Shown here: positions 15,525 through 22,818 of the stretch, piece after piece
How positions within the stretch are numbered: the stretch's first letter is position 1
How the letters are laid out: the number at the start of each line of letters is the position of its first letter
Origin: Osedax symbiont Rs1
Lineage (GTDB): Bacteria; Pseudomonadota; Gammaproteobacteria; Pseudomonadales; Balneatricaceae
Length of the DNA stretch: 37,737 nt
Direction of reading: 5' to 3'
NCBI GenBank assembly: GCA_000416275.1
Contig: ASZJ01000072.1
Coordinates: 1 to 37,737, forward strand
Translations under genes and position numbers: made by a program
The notes under the pieces: generated by a model
What the model was told of the DNA's origin: nothing
The model's input: the letters and a program-made list of their open reading frames with translations, nothing else
Databases searched by the model: none

Positions 15525-17141
15525 TTGAAAAAACTCCCTACTTTACCTGATATTCCAGAAAGTGAACAAACTCCGGTAGTCAAAAGCTTACTACTGATAG
15601 TAGAGCAATGCTTTCAAAGTATTCAGCAGCAAGCCGAAGAGATCGAGCTGCTCAAAGATGAAGTGCGCGTACTAAAAAAGCAGAAAAAACGGCCCACTTT
15701 CAAACCAAGTAACTTGGACAAAGAAACAGATAAATCGACGGGCGATGATTCAGTATCGACAGAAAACAAAAAGCGGCCAGGCTCAAAGAAACGCTCTAAA
15801 AATGTGAATCTAACTATCCATGACGATCAAGTGGTTCAACCGCAAGACGGTATCCCTCCAGGAGCTCGCTTTAAAGGATACCGGGATTTTATTGTTCAGG
15901 AGTTGGTCATTGGCACAAAAAACACCCGTTATCGTCTCGCCCGTTATGTCACACCAGACGGCCAAACCCTCACCGCTAAATTACCTAAAGAATTGAACGG
16001 GCTGCATTACGGTCCTTATTTACTCAGCTATGTCCTTTATCAACACCATCACTGTCATGTCACCCAACCTCTATTGCTAGAGCAACTGCGAGAATGGGGG
16101 ATTGATATCTCCGCCGGTCAAATCAATCGCCTTTTATCCGAGGGAAAATCTCAATTTCATCAGGAAAAGAACGACATTTTAAAAGCGGGTTTAGCTTTGT
16201 CCGATTATGTCACTGTTGACGATTCAGGTGCTCGCCATAAAGGGGTCAACGGTTATGTCACTCAAATAGGCAACGAGTATTTTGCTTGGTTTGAATCGAC
16301 AGGCTCTAAGAGTAGGGTTAATTTTTTGGAATTGCTCTGTGCGGGGGATAAAAGTTATCGTATTAATCATCACGCTGAGTCTTACTGGGTAGATCAAAAA
16401 TTACCGCATGTCCCACTAAAGCTTCTCTTAGAGAGTGGCTTGTCGCATTTTGCTAATGCCCTGCGTTGGGAGGAGCATCTTGATGAGCAGGGAATCAACT
16501 CGGCGCGCCACCGTCGTATTGCGACGGAAGGCGCTTTACTTGGTAATGTGCAGCATCAAAACCGGTGCCAGAACTTAGTCATACTCAGTGACGGGGCGGG
16601 TCAGTTCAATATTCTGCAGCACGCATTGTGCTGGATTCATACTGAGCGTTTGGTACACACAATGCTGCCGTTAAACGAATGGCACCGAGAGGATATAGCG
16701 AAAGTACGCGGTGAAATTTGGGATTTATATCGAGGCCTAAAAACGTATAAAGTCCAGCCAGGTTCCGATCAGAAAGCCGCGCTGGAGACTTTTTTTGACG
16801 AGATTTTTACGCAGCGAACACGTTATGAGTCTTTAAACCAATTGCTCAAGCGGATCTACAAAAACAAAGCGAAATTACTGCGAGTATTAGCACGTCCTGA
16901 AATTCCCTTACATACCAATGGTAGTGAAACAGATATCAGGGATTTCGTAAAAAAGAGAAAGATCAGTGGAGGTACTCGCAGTGATGTTGGAAGAGAGTGC
17001 CGAGATACATTTTCCAGTCTAAAAAAGACTTGTCGAAAGCTTGGTGTGTCATTTTGGGACTATATATTGGATAGAAATTCTGGGATTGGGGATATCCCCC
17101 CATTGGCAGAATTAATTCGTCGAGAAGTAGCCGCTGACTAG
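15525..17141 (+). CDS. IS66-family transposase (TnpC type)
   Basis: The 538-aa DDE transposase moves the element by a probable copy-paste route. The N-terminal coiled segment (residues 20-55, QSIQQQAEEIELLKDEVRVL) is followed by a basic KKQKKRP region. The catalytic core shows VTVDDSGARHKG (Asp232/233), LSDGAGQF with CWIHTERL (Asp356) and NGSETDIRDF (Glu468). The last is this protein's version of the IS66 NNxAERxLR motif. The C-terminal tail KKTCRKLGVSFWDYILD is typical. It starts at TTG; no strong ribosome site is seen, so translation may be deliberately weak. The frame is intact, unlike the copy at 56-1671, so this is the likely active source. Confidence 0.95.
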   Translation: MKKLPTLPDIPESEQTPVVKSLLLIVEQCFQSIQQQAEEIELLKDEVRVLKKQKKRPTFKPSNLDKETDKSTGDDSVSTENKKRPGSKKRSKNVNLTIHDDQVVQPQDGIPPGARFKGYRDFIVQELVIGTKNTRYRLARYVTPDGQTLTAKLPKELNGLHYGPYLLSYVLYQHHHCHVTQPLLLEQLREWGIDISAGQINRLLSEGKSQFHQEKNDILKAGLALSDYVTVDDSGARHKGVNGYVTQIGNEYFAWFESTGSKSRVNFLELLCAGDKSYRINHHAESYWVDQKLPHVPLKLLLESGLSHFANALRWEEHLDEQGINSARHRRIATEGALLGNVQHQNRCQNLVILSDGAGQFNILQHALCWIHTERLVHTMLPLNEWHREDIAKVRGEIWDLYRGLKTYKVQPGSDQKAALETFFDEIFTQRTRYESLNQLLKRIYKNKAKLLRVLARPEIPLHTNGSETDIRDFVKKRKISGGTRSDVGRECRDTFSSLKKTCRKLGVSFWDYILDRNSGIGDIPPLAELIRREVAAD

Positions 17142-17170
17142 GGCTTTAATTGGCGTAAGCTATAGTAGAT

Positions 17171-17194
17171 TGCCCCGTGTTATTGAGAAGTTAC
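17171..17194 (+). repeat. IS66 right terminal inverted repeat
   Basis: Begins tgccccgtgttattg and ends aagttac. It is identical to the right end of the left copy (1701-1724) and complementary to the left end with one mismatch. Confidence 0.93.
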
Positions 17195-17202
17195 TCTGAT
17201 AT
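17195..17202. repeat. Target-site duplication of IS66, right
   Basis: An exact copy of tctgatat at 15240-15247. Confidence 0.93.
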
Positions 17203-17322
17203 GTTGCAAGCTATTGGTTTTTAAGCGTTTAAATAAGCACTCAGCTGAGCTGAGAAGTGCAGTTGATCATTATAATTCCGCCGTAGAAGTAATCTTTTAC
17301 ACTCTGCATGCACGGATTCAGG
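17203..17322. repeat. Repeat family A, right fragment after IS66
   Basis: The last 42 bp (ccgtagaagtaatcttttac...cacggattcagg) align with the right end of the 6261-6422 copy (ctgtagaaccaatatcttac...cacggattcagg). It pairs with the left fragment at 15219-15247. Confidence 0.65.
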
Positions 17323-17327
17323 AAAAA

Positions 17328-17347
17328 GTTACAACTTGTTACAACTT
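17328..17347. promoter_or_regulatory. Tandem gttacaactt box, CpxR-like operator candidate
   Basis: Two perfect 10-bp direct repeats of gttacaactt lie about 120 bp upstream of the Spy/CpxP-like gene. One-helical-turn direct repeats are typical of OmpR-family operators such as CpxR (GTAAA-n5-GTAAA). An OmpR-type regulator is encoded at 18597. The base match to the CpxR consensus is only partial. Confidence 0.45.
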
Positions 17348-17465
17348 GATGCGTTAGTGAAAAGAGTTTAACACTGCTTTACTAGATACTTCTCCTACAG
17401 CAAAGAGATCACCCAAACAGAAAAAGGGGCTCTCAATTAGATCTTAACTGAAACGGAGAAATACT

Positions 17466-17921
17466 ATGAAACGTACTACTAAAATTATCAGCGCGGTTGT
17501 TATTACTCTTGGTTTAGCAACGGGAGCAACAGCTTATGCGAAATATAACAGCGGTTTTGGTGAAGCGCAGGCCGCCTTTATGGTCAGCTACATAGGCAGC
17601 GAATTGAGCCTTAATGACAGTCAGCAAAAGCAATTGGAAGTACTCAGCGAAAAAATCATTGCCGTAAAAAGCACTTTTCAAGCAGAGGGAAAACCTTTGC
17701 ATTTTAAACTGAAAAATATGTTAGAGGCCGATAAATTTGATCAGCAGCAAATTTTAACCATGATCAACCAGAAAATGGAGCTGGTTAATCAAGAAGCTCC
17801 AGCAGTCTTAGCGGCTTTAGCTGACTTTCTCGATAATCTCAATCCAGAGCAGAAAGCGGAAGTTATCCAGTTTATCGAAGATAAAAAATCAAGACACGGC
17901 CGTGGATGGATGAATCACTAG
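17466..17921 (+). CDS. Spy/CpxP-like periplasmic protein
   Basis: This is a 151-aa exported helical protein. The N-terminal signal peptide (MKRTTKIISAVVITLGLATGA, cleavage probably after TAYA) is followed by a Spy/CpxP/LTxxQ-type body. LNDSQQKQLEVLSEKI and, near the end, LNPEQKAEVIQFIEDKK are two related helices at the spacing of the paired LTxxQ motifs. A charged RHGRGWMNH tail follows. Such proteins act as periplasmic chaperones or as negative sensors of a Cpx-type kinase. GGAG 8 nt upstream supports the start. It precedes an OmpR/CpxA-like two-component pair and has a 10-bp tandem box upstream, so regulation by that pair is likely. A metal-sensing CnrR-like role is the alternative. Confidence 0.75.
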   Translation: MKRTTKIISAVVITLGLATGATAYAKYNSGFGEAQAAFMVSYIGSELSLNDSQQKQLEVLSEKIIAVKSTFQAEGKPLHFKLKNMLEADKFDQQQILTMINQKMELVNQEAPAVLAALADFLDNLNPEQKAEVIQFIEDKKSRHGRGWMNH

Positions 17922-17941
17922 TCCACTCCTTGCAAGACACT

Positions 17942-17975
17942 AAAAAGCTAACTTGAAAATCTAAGTTAGCTTTTT
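17942..17975. terminator. Intrinsic terminator after the Spy/CpxP-like gene
   Basis: There is a perfect 13-bp stem (AAAAAGCTAACTT with AAGTTAGCTTTTT), an 8-nt loop and a terminal T-run, starting 20 bp past the stop codon. It is symmetrical enough to work on both strands. Confidence 0.9.
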
Positions 17976-18026
17976 CCGCCTTCCAAACCCCGCATTCTTT
18001 CTGTTCGCCAGAGGCGTGTGAGAGGA

Positions 18027-18049
18027 ATTGATCAGAACTGCTGATCAAT
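18027..18049. promoter_or_regulatory. Perfect 9-bp inverted repeat before small ORF
   Basis: ATTGATCAG-aactg-CTGATCAAT lies 19 bp upstream of the ATG at 18069. It could be an operator or a 5' UTR stem controlling the small ORF. Confidence 0.45.
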
Positions 18050-18068
18050 AGCTCTACTGGAGTTGATC

Positions 18069-18299
18069 ATGAGCTTTAATTTCACTGCTAGTTTTCTAGT
18101 GCGAAAAATTGTTGGTATTAGTACCACTGATTATTGGATGGCTAGGTTCAATGAAGATGTATTAGTCAAAGTGCTGCAGGGGGAGCAATTGGCAGGAGAG
18201 CTATTAGTTAACGGCATTCCTATCCAGACTTGTGATCAGCGCCAAGCATTGCTGATAATATTAAATAATTTTCTGATTAGCCCTGTGTCTCCGCCATAG
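18069..18299 (+). CDS. Small hypothetical protein
   Basis: A 76-aa frame begins MSFNFTASFLVRKIVGIS and contains YWMARFNEDVLVKVLQGEQLAGELLVNG. I do not recognise a family. ATG at 18069 is preceded by CTGGAG with 6 nt spacing, a good ribosome site; an in-frame TTG at 18063 overlaps that site. It has no signal peptide or full membrane segment and a mixed alpha/beta look. It lies between the Spy-like gene and the two-component genes, after a strong terminator and an inverted repeat, so it probably has its own promoter. Confidence 0.5.
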   Translation: MSFNFTASFLVRKIVGISTTDYWMARFNEDVLVKVLQGEQLAGELLVNGIPIQTCDQRQALLIILNNFLISPVSPP

Positions 18300-18596
18300 C
18301 AAAAGATGCTTTTAATCTCTTCTCTGTGCTCTCTGTGCCCTCTGTGGAGTATGATGGTCAATCAGGAATAATTTTGCTCTCTGGTTCAGTCGTTTAAGTA
18401 GCAGTCAAAAGGAAATGGTGACTGCGCTGCAGCAGCGGCAGTTTCGTCTCGCGATCGGATAAGTTATGCTGCAGCCTGCTAAGGCAAAACTCGAACAGTA
18501 TTTTTCGGCCAAACCCTATGCTTTGCCGAACCGCACTGCTAGATGCTTTTTGGTGGGCAGGTGCTAATCACAATAATTTATTGGTAACGAAAAATC
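18300..18596. other. Non-coding stretch with repeat motifs and a possible gene relic
   Basis: The stretch carries three CTCTGTG-type units (18321-18345) fused to the 22-bp dispersed repeat (18346-18367). From about 18395 one frame reads SSSQKEMVTALQQRQFRLAIG, then a stop, then QPAKAKLEQYFSAKPYALPN. This resembles a decayed small helical protein. No intact gene is seen. Confidence 0.5.
18346..18367 (+). repeat. 22-bp dispersed repeat, copy 2
   Basis: An exact match to 1784-1805, here preceded directly by the CTCTGTGG motif that also occurs in the array at the window end. Confidence 0.65.
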
Positions 18597-19280
18597 ATGT
18601 CCAAGGTTTTATTAATCGATGATGACCAGAAATTAGCTCCGCTGTTGACAGAGTACTGTGTTCGCTACGGGATTCAGATATCCGCTGCACAACTGCCGTC
18701 AATCGGGCTAACAATGTTGCAGGAGGAGAGCTTTGCCGCAGTTATTCTGGATGTGATGATGCCGGAGATGGATGGCTTTGAAGTCTGTCGAAAAATTCGT
18801 CAATTTAGCGATATCCCGATTATCATGTTAACAGCGCGCGGAGAAGTGACTGACCGAGTAGTGGGAATTGAATTGGGGGCGGACGACTACTTACCAAAAC
18901 CATTCGAGCCCCGTGAATTAGTGGCTAGGTTGAATAGTATTATCAAGCGCAAAGGGGTTGGCGTCGCGATCAATGAGCGAGTCGCTAACTTAGAGTATCA
19001 ACAGCTAACGATAAAATGCGAGCAACGTGAAGTCTGGGTCAATAAGCGACAGGTAGAGCTAACCACTATGGAATATCAGCTGTTATTGTTACTGGCGAAC
19101 AGCCCGGGAAAAGACTTTAGCAGAGACGCCATTCTCAATCAGTTAAAGGGAATTGATACTGAATTGTTCAGTCGTTCAGTGGATATTTTAGTGAGCCGTC
19201 TACGCACCAAATTAAAACCCGCCACCCCCATTAAAACCGTCTATGGCTCAGGTTACGCATTTGTTTTAGCTAAGCTATAA
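18597..19280 (+). CDS. OmpR-family response regulator (CpxR-like)
   Basis: The 227-aa DNA-binding response regulator has a receiver domain (1-120): acidic pocket IDDDQ (residues 7-10), phospho-acceptor Asp52 in VILDVMMPEMDG, the Thr/Ala switch LTARGE and Lys101 in LPKPFEPREL. The C-terminal winged helix (130-227) has LTTMEYQLLLLLANSPGKDFSRD and RSVDILVSRLRTKL, ending with the GSGYAF wing. ARGEVTDRVVGIELGADDYLPKPF is closest to CpxR/RstA types. The partner kinase follows after 158 bp, in which a repeat family A element overlaps this gene's stop codon. Likely targets include the Spy/CpxP-like gene at 17466. Confidence 0.93.
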   Translation: MSKVLLIDDDQKLAPLLTEYCVRYGIQISAAQLPSIGLTMLQEESFAAVILDVMMPEMDGFEVCRKIRQFSDIPIIMLTARGEVTDRVVGIELGADDYLPKPFEPRELVARLNSIIKRKGVGVAINERVANLEYQQLTIKCEQREVWVNKRQVELTTMEYQLLLLLANSPGKDFSRDAILNQLKGIDTELFSRSVDILVSRLRTKLKPATPIKTVYGSGYAFVLAKL

Positions 19281-19409
19281 CCTGAATAAGTGGCTTTACT
19301 GCAGCACATAGCAACAGTTATTGCCACTACAGCGGCTAAAACTTTTACAACTTCACTGTAAAGCCAATCTATTACACTGGGTATTCACTTTGAAGTGACG
19401 GATCCAAGT
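19280..19409. repeat. Repeat family A copy between response regulator and kinase
   Basis: This copy of about 130 bp shares cctgaataagtggctttac...gcagcacatagc at the left and cactttgaagtgacggatcc at the right with the 6261 copy. Its ends are less perfectly complementary. It starts at the last base of the response-regulator stop codon and may modulate expression of the downstream kinase. Confidence 0.7.
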
Positions 19410-19438
19410 TTAAATCTATCGATTAGTGGGATTATCAA

Positions 19439-20791
19439 ATGCCGAGTATGCTAAATTTTTTCAAAAAATCTCTTGCAGTGCGATTAATGGTGGTCTTTGC
19501 TGCGGCGAGTGCCGCTATTTTGATCTTGATCTTGTCTATTCTGATTTATGGTTTTGCGTTTCAGTGGAAGGCCAATGTACGACCGCATTTAGAGCAATAT
19601 TTAGATTACATCAATGCAGATATTGGTAATCCACCCAACATCGAGCGCGCCAAGTTGTTAGCCGAGCGGCTGCCGATCAATATCTACATAAAAGGGGGAG
19701 GTTTACATTATTCCTCCACTGGTTCCGCTTTAGATGTAGTAGAAATTAAATTTGAAAGCCGGCAGAATAAATGGCGTCACCAAGGTAATAATTACTTAAA
19801 TAAACTACAGCAAAAAGGTCAAATTGTGATGTTCGGTGAAAGTGACAACCGGATGATAATGCGCAGTCAAATAGATCAGTATCAAATTTATTTTGAATTG
19901 TCTCACCATGGAAAAACCGAGCAGGCATCCAGCATCGGCTTCTGGTCATTACTGTTTCTTTTTCTCATTCTAGGGATTAGTTTTTGGCAGTTGAGAAGAA
20001 TGTTAAAGCCCGTTCAGGATATAAAAATCGGGGTGAAAAAAATGGGCGGTGGGCAGTTGGATTATCAAGTGCCGGTTAGACAGGATAATGATTTGGGAGA
20101 ACTCTCGTCGAGCATCAATAAAATGGCGGCGGATATAACGCAGATGTTGGATGCCAAACGGCAACTGCTATTGGCGGTGAGCCATGAATTAAGATCACCT
20201 CTCACCCGGGCAAAAATAGCGACGCAAATGCTGCCAGACTCCACCAATAAAGCCCGTTTAGAAGAAGATTTAATGGAGATGGAAACGCTGATCACCGATA
20301 TTTTGGAGACCGAGCGAATCAATACTCCGCACGCTATCTTAAACAGAGTCCCGGTTGAGTTAGAGCAGTTGATTGCCAGCGTTATCGATGAATTACCGGC
20401 CAATAAGGTCAGCTTAGAAATACTACAAAGTACTGAATTGCCGCTGTTTGAGCTAGATGAAAAACGTATTCGTTTACTGATGCGAAACACCATTGCCAAC
20501 GCAATTTGTCACGGTGGTGCGTCGCTGCCAGCTCCCTGTGTACAGCTTAGTTTTCGCGAGCGACAAATACAAATAAAGGTGATCGATTATGGCGCGGGAA
20601 TCGCCGCACAAGATCTAGCGCATGTCACCGAACCTTTCTATCGAGCAGACCCCTCAAGAACCCGTGATACCGGAGGTTTTGGGATAGGACTGTACTTGTG
20701 TAAATTAATTGTCGAAGCGCACGCCGGACAGTTGAGTATTAGCAGTGAAGTCGGCAGGGGAACCTGCGTAAAAATAGTACTTCCAGTGTAG
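19439..20791 (+). CDS. CpxA-like membrane sensor histidine kinase
   Basis: A 450-aa inner-membrane kinase with TM1 at about 14-38, a periplasmic loop of about 125 residues and TM2 at about 168-185. Then come a HAMP linker (LKPVQDIKIGVKKM...LGELSSSINKMA), a HisKA domain with His249 in LLAVSHELRSPLTR, and an HATPase domain. The ATPase shows an N-box variant (RNTIANAICHGG), DYGAGI and GGFGIGLYLCKLIVEAHAG. Its size and layout match CpxA (about 457 aa). It phosphorylates the adjacent regulator. With a Spy/CpxP-like periplasmic protein nearby, the trio suggests sensing of envelope stress or a metal. The ribosome site before 19439 is weak. Confidence 0.9.
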   Translation: MPSMLNFFKKSLAVRLMVVFAAASAAILILILSILIYGFAFQWKANVRPHLEQYLDYINADIGNPPNIERAKLLAERLPINIYIKGGGLHYSSTGSALDVVEIKFESRQNKWRHQGNNYLNKLQQKGQIVMFGESDNRMIMRSQIDQYQIYFELSHHGKTEQASSIGFWSLLFLFLILGISFWQLRRMLKPVQDIKIGVKKMGGGQLDYQVPVRQDNDLGELSSSINKMAADITQMLDAKRQLLLAVSHELRSPLTRAKIATQMLPDSTNKARLEEDLMEMETLITDILETERINTPHAILNRVPVELEQLIASVIDELPANKVSLEILQSTELPLFELDEKRIRLLMRNTIANAICHGGASLPAPCVQLSFRERQIQIKVIDYGAGIAAQDLAHVTEPFYRADPSRTRDTGGFGIGLYLCKLIVEAHAGQLSISSEVGRGTCVKIVLPV

Positions 20792-20994
20792 CTGCAAGAG
20801 CACTCTAGCTTGATTTATGATGAGCAATATTTAGGCGATAGCGATGGCAGGTATTGCCAGACGGACTTGGTACCAGCAAGCGAATATGGGATTATTCAAC
20901 TTGCTGTGTGTGGATAATCAAATGCTTATCAGAAATGCTCGGCAGGCCAGCTGCCGTTAACACTCACTAGAGATCGTCTAAGTGGGCTATCAAG

Positions 20995-21036
20995 CTTATA
21001 GCTTATAGCTCAAAACTTATAGCTTATAGCTAAAAA
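20995..21036 (+). repeat. 21-bp tandem duplication
   Basis: Two units of cttatagcttatagct plus an A-rich tail stand head to tail just past the 3' end of the alcohol dehydrogenase gene. Each unit itself contains two cttatag steps. Confidence 0.85.
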
Positions 21037-21044
21037 CTCTATAC

Positions 21045-22202
21045 CTACCAAAGTTGTCGATATAAATCGATTAATTGCTGAGTGGTTGGTTGTATTGGGT
21101 TGTTGGCTGGCGATCCAGAAGCTAGTGCTTGTTCGGCCATTTTTGGCAACAGCGCCATAAATTCGGCTTTATCTACGCCAAATTCTGCAAGCGTAGGTAC
21201 TTGAAGATCACGATTGATCGCCCGTAGTTCTTGCAGTAACTTTTGGTTGGCCAATTGATCAGAGTCTAGTTGCTCGGCGACCCCCATCGCCCTTGCGCAC
21301 TGTGCATATTTTTCTGCAGCGCCAGCTATCGAAAATTCGGTGACGCTTGGGAGCAACATTGCATTTGATAAGCCATGAGGGACATGAAAGGCAGCGCCTA
21401 TTGGTCTACTCATGCCGTGTACGAGTGCAACTGAGGCATTAGAAAAGGCAATTCCGGCTAGCGTTGACCCCAGCATCATCTCCTCACGCGCCTTATGGTT
21501 GCTGCCATCGGTGTAAGCGGTCCGTAAATTAGGGGCGATTAAGCGCATCGCCGCCAGTGCTTGGATATCACTGTAGGCATTGGCTTTTTTACTGACGTAG
21601 GCTTCCATTGCATGGGTCAGAGCGTCAATGCCTGTATCTGCAGTGGTTCGCGGAGGTAGCGATAAAGTTAAAGCGTAATCTACCAGCGCGGCAGTCGGCA
21701 TAAAGCCGACTCCGACACAGAGCATTTTTTCGCCGCTGCGCTCTTCGGTGATAATGGTGACACGGGTCACTTCTGAACCGGTACCCGCGGTGGTCGGTAC
21801 GGCAATGATGGGTAGGCCCGCTTCGCTGACGATGCGCGGAAATTTGTAATCTTGCATTTCCCCGCCGAGCTTACCTAAGATCGCAATCGCTTTTGCGCTG
21901 TCTATAGGGCTGCCACCACCGAGTGCGATGATGCTGTCATAATTGCCATGCTTAACTTTTTCAACACCCGCTTGAATAGAACTTACTGTAGGTTCAGGGA
22001 CAGTGTCATCGAAAATATCTGAGGGGATAGAATTGTCTGTAAGCAACTGCTGGATAGCATCGGCATAGCCTAGTTGCACCATCATTTTATCGGTGATAAT
22101 CAGCGGTTTCTTGCAGTTTAAACTAGCTAATACCTGCGGAATAGCCCTGCTAGCACCTTCTCCAACTTGCAGAATACGAGGTAAAATTATTTGAGATGAC
22201 AT
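21045..22202 (-). CDS. Iron-containing (group III) alcohol dehydrogenase
   Basis: The 385-aa NAD(P)-dependent dehydrogenase has full family length. The dinucleotide site is seen in GGGSPIDSAKA (about residue 95), followed by IAVPTTAGTGSEVT. Metal ligands are in TADTGIDALTHAMEAY (Asp and His) and in HGMSRPIGAAFHVPHGLSNAMLLP (two His). Substrates in the family range from ethanol and butanol to 1,3-propanediol and lactaldehyde; the sequence does not decide. It is monocistronic, with AAGGAG 5 nt before ATG. No pathway partner is adjacent: the neighbours are a convergent kinase gene and a divergent ABC transporter. Confidence 0.93.
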   Translation of the reverse strand: MSSQIILPRILQVGEGASRAIPQVLASLNCKKPLIITDKMMVQLGYADAIQQLLTDNSIPSDIFDDTVPEPTVSSIQAGVEKVKHGNYDSIIALGGGSPIDSAKAIAILGKLGGEMQDYKFPRIVSEAGLPIIAVPTTAGTGSEVTRVTIITEERSGEKMLCVGVGFMPTAALVDYALTLSLPPRTTADTGIDALTHAMEAYVSKKANAYSDIQALAAMRLIAPNLRTAYTDGSNHKAREEMMLGSTLAGIAFSNASVALVHGMSRPIGAAFHVPHGLSNAMLLPSVTEFSIAGAAEKYAQCARAMGVAEQLDSDQLANQKLLQELRAINRDLQVPTLAEFGVDKAEFMALLPKMAEQALASGSPANNPIQPTTQQLIDLYRQLW

Positions 22203-22818
22203 TTAAACTCCTTTATTTTTGTTGTGAATAAATTGCGAGACAACCAGCTAAACGAGTCGTTGGATGGGCGAAAATTCTCGATCCGACAGTGCTTTGATAT
22301 AGCCTCCCCTATACTGAAACTCCATGCTTAAGTTCTAAAAATCAGCAAGTGATGATGCTGAGTAATGATCGCTCAGCGAGTTGTCACGGGTGCGCTCTGG
22401 TAGTTAAAGGTGGCTAGTAACTGCTAACTGCACTGCAGATGTTACAGGGCTGCAATTAGTTAGTGAAAAACCATATATTGACTAATGTTATATAAACAAT
22501 CTTCGATAAAAACAATTTAAACTTTTAATCAACTCATAAATAATAGTGCATGGCCGCTAGCCGGATTGACACTTGGGTGTTCTATTGCTCATCCACTCAA
22601 TCAGTGGTCGGGTGCTGATGCTGCTAGGTACGAGTAAAAGTCGATTAAATTGGGTGAGGTGGACAGGGCTTGAGATAGACAGGGCTTGAAATAGATAGGG
22701 CTTGAGATAGATAGGGCTTGAAATAGATAGCAGATAAGTAGGCTAGTCAGTAGAAACACTAATACTCTATTATAGCGATCTGCTATGATGTGCGATTTTT
22801 AGCTAGTGGCTCCTCGAC
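22203..22818. other. 616-bp divergent intergenic region
   Basis: It separates the alcohol dehydrogenase and ABC importer genes, which diverge. It holds AT-rich promoter-like stretches around 22470-22540 and a 16-bp tandem repeat at 22665-22728. No supported gene or RNA is seen. Confidence 0.6.
22665..22728 (+). repeat. 16-bp tandem repeat, four units
   Basis: Four consecutive 16-bp units (agggcttgaaatagat) alternate between gagat and aaat variants in the middle, 90 bp before the ABC binding-protein gene. The alternation implies duplication of a 32-bp pair. Confidence 0.92.

Larger units (their letters stand above)
15248..17194 (+). mobile_element. Complete IS66-family insertion sequence (ISBst12-like), 1947 bp
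   Basis: The element has 24-bp terminal inverted repeats (15248-15271 and 17171-17194, one mismatch) and an exact 8-bp target duplication. It carries a single transposase gene without the tnpA and tnpB accessory ORFs of classical IS66 members, which fits the ISBst12 subgroup. The 277 bp before the transposase hold no convincing gene. It is inserted inside a repeat family A element. Confidence 0.95.

Noticed and set aside
20065-20499. A 144-aa antisense frame inside the histidine kinase gene
   Set aside because: It is Ser/Ile-rich shadow sequence opposite the conserved HisKA region, without a ribosome site.
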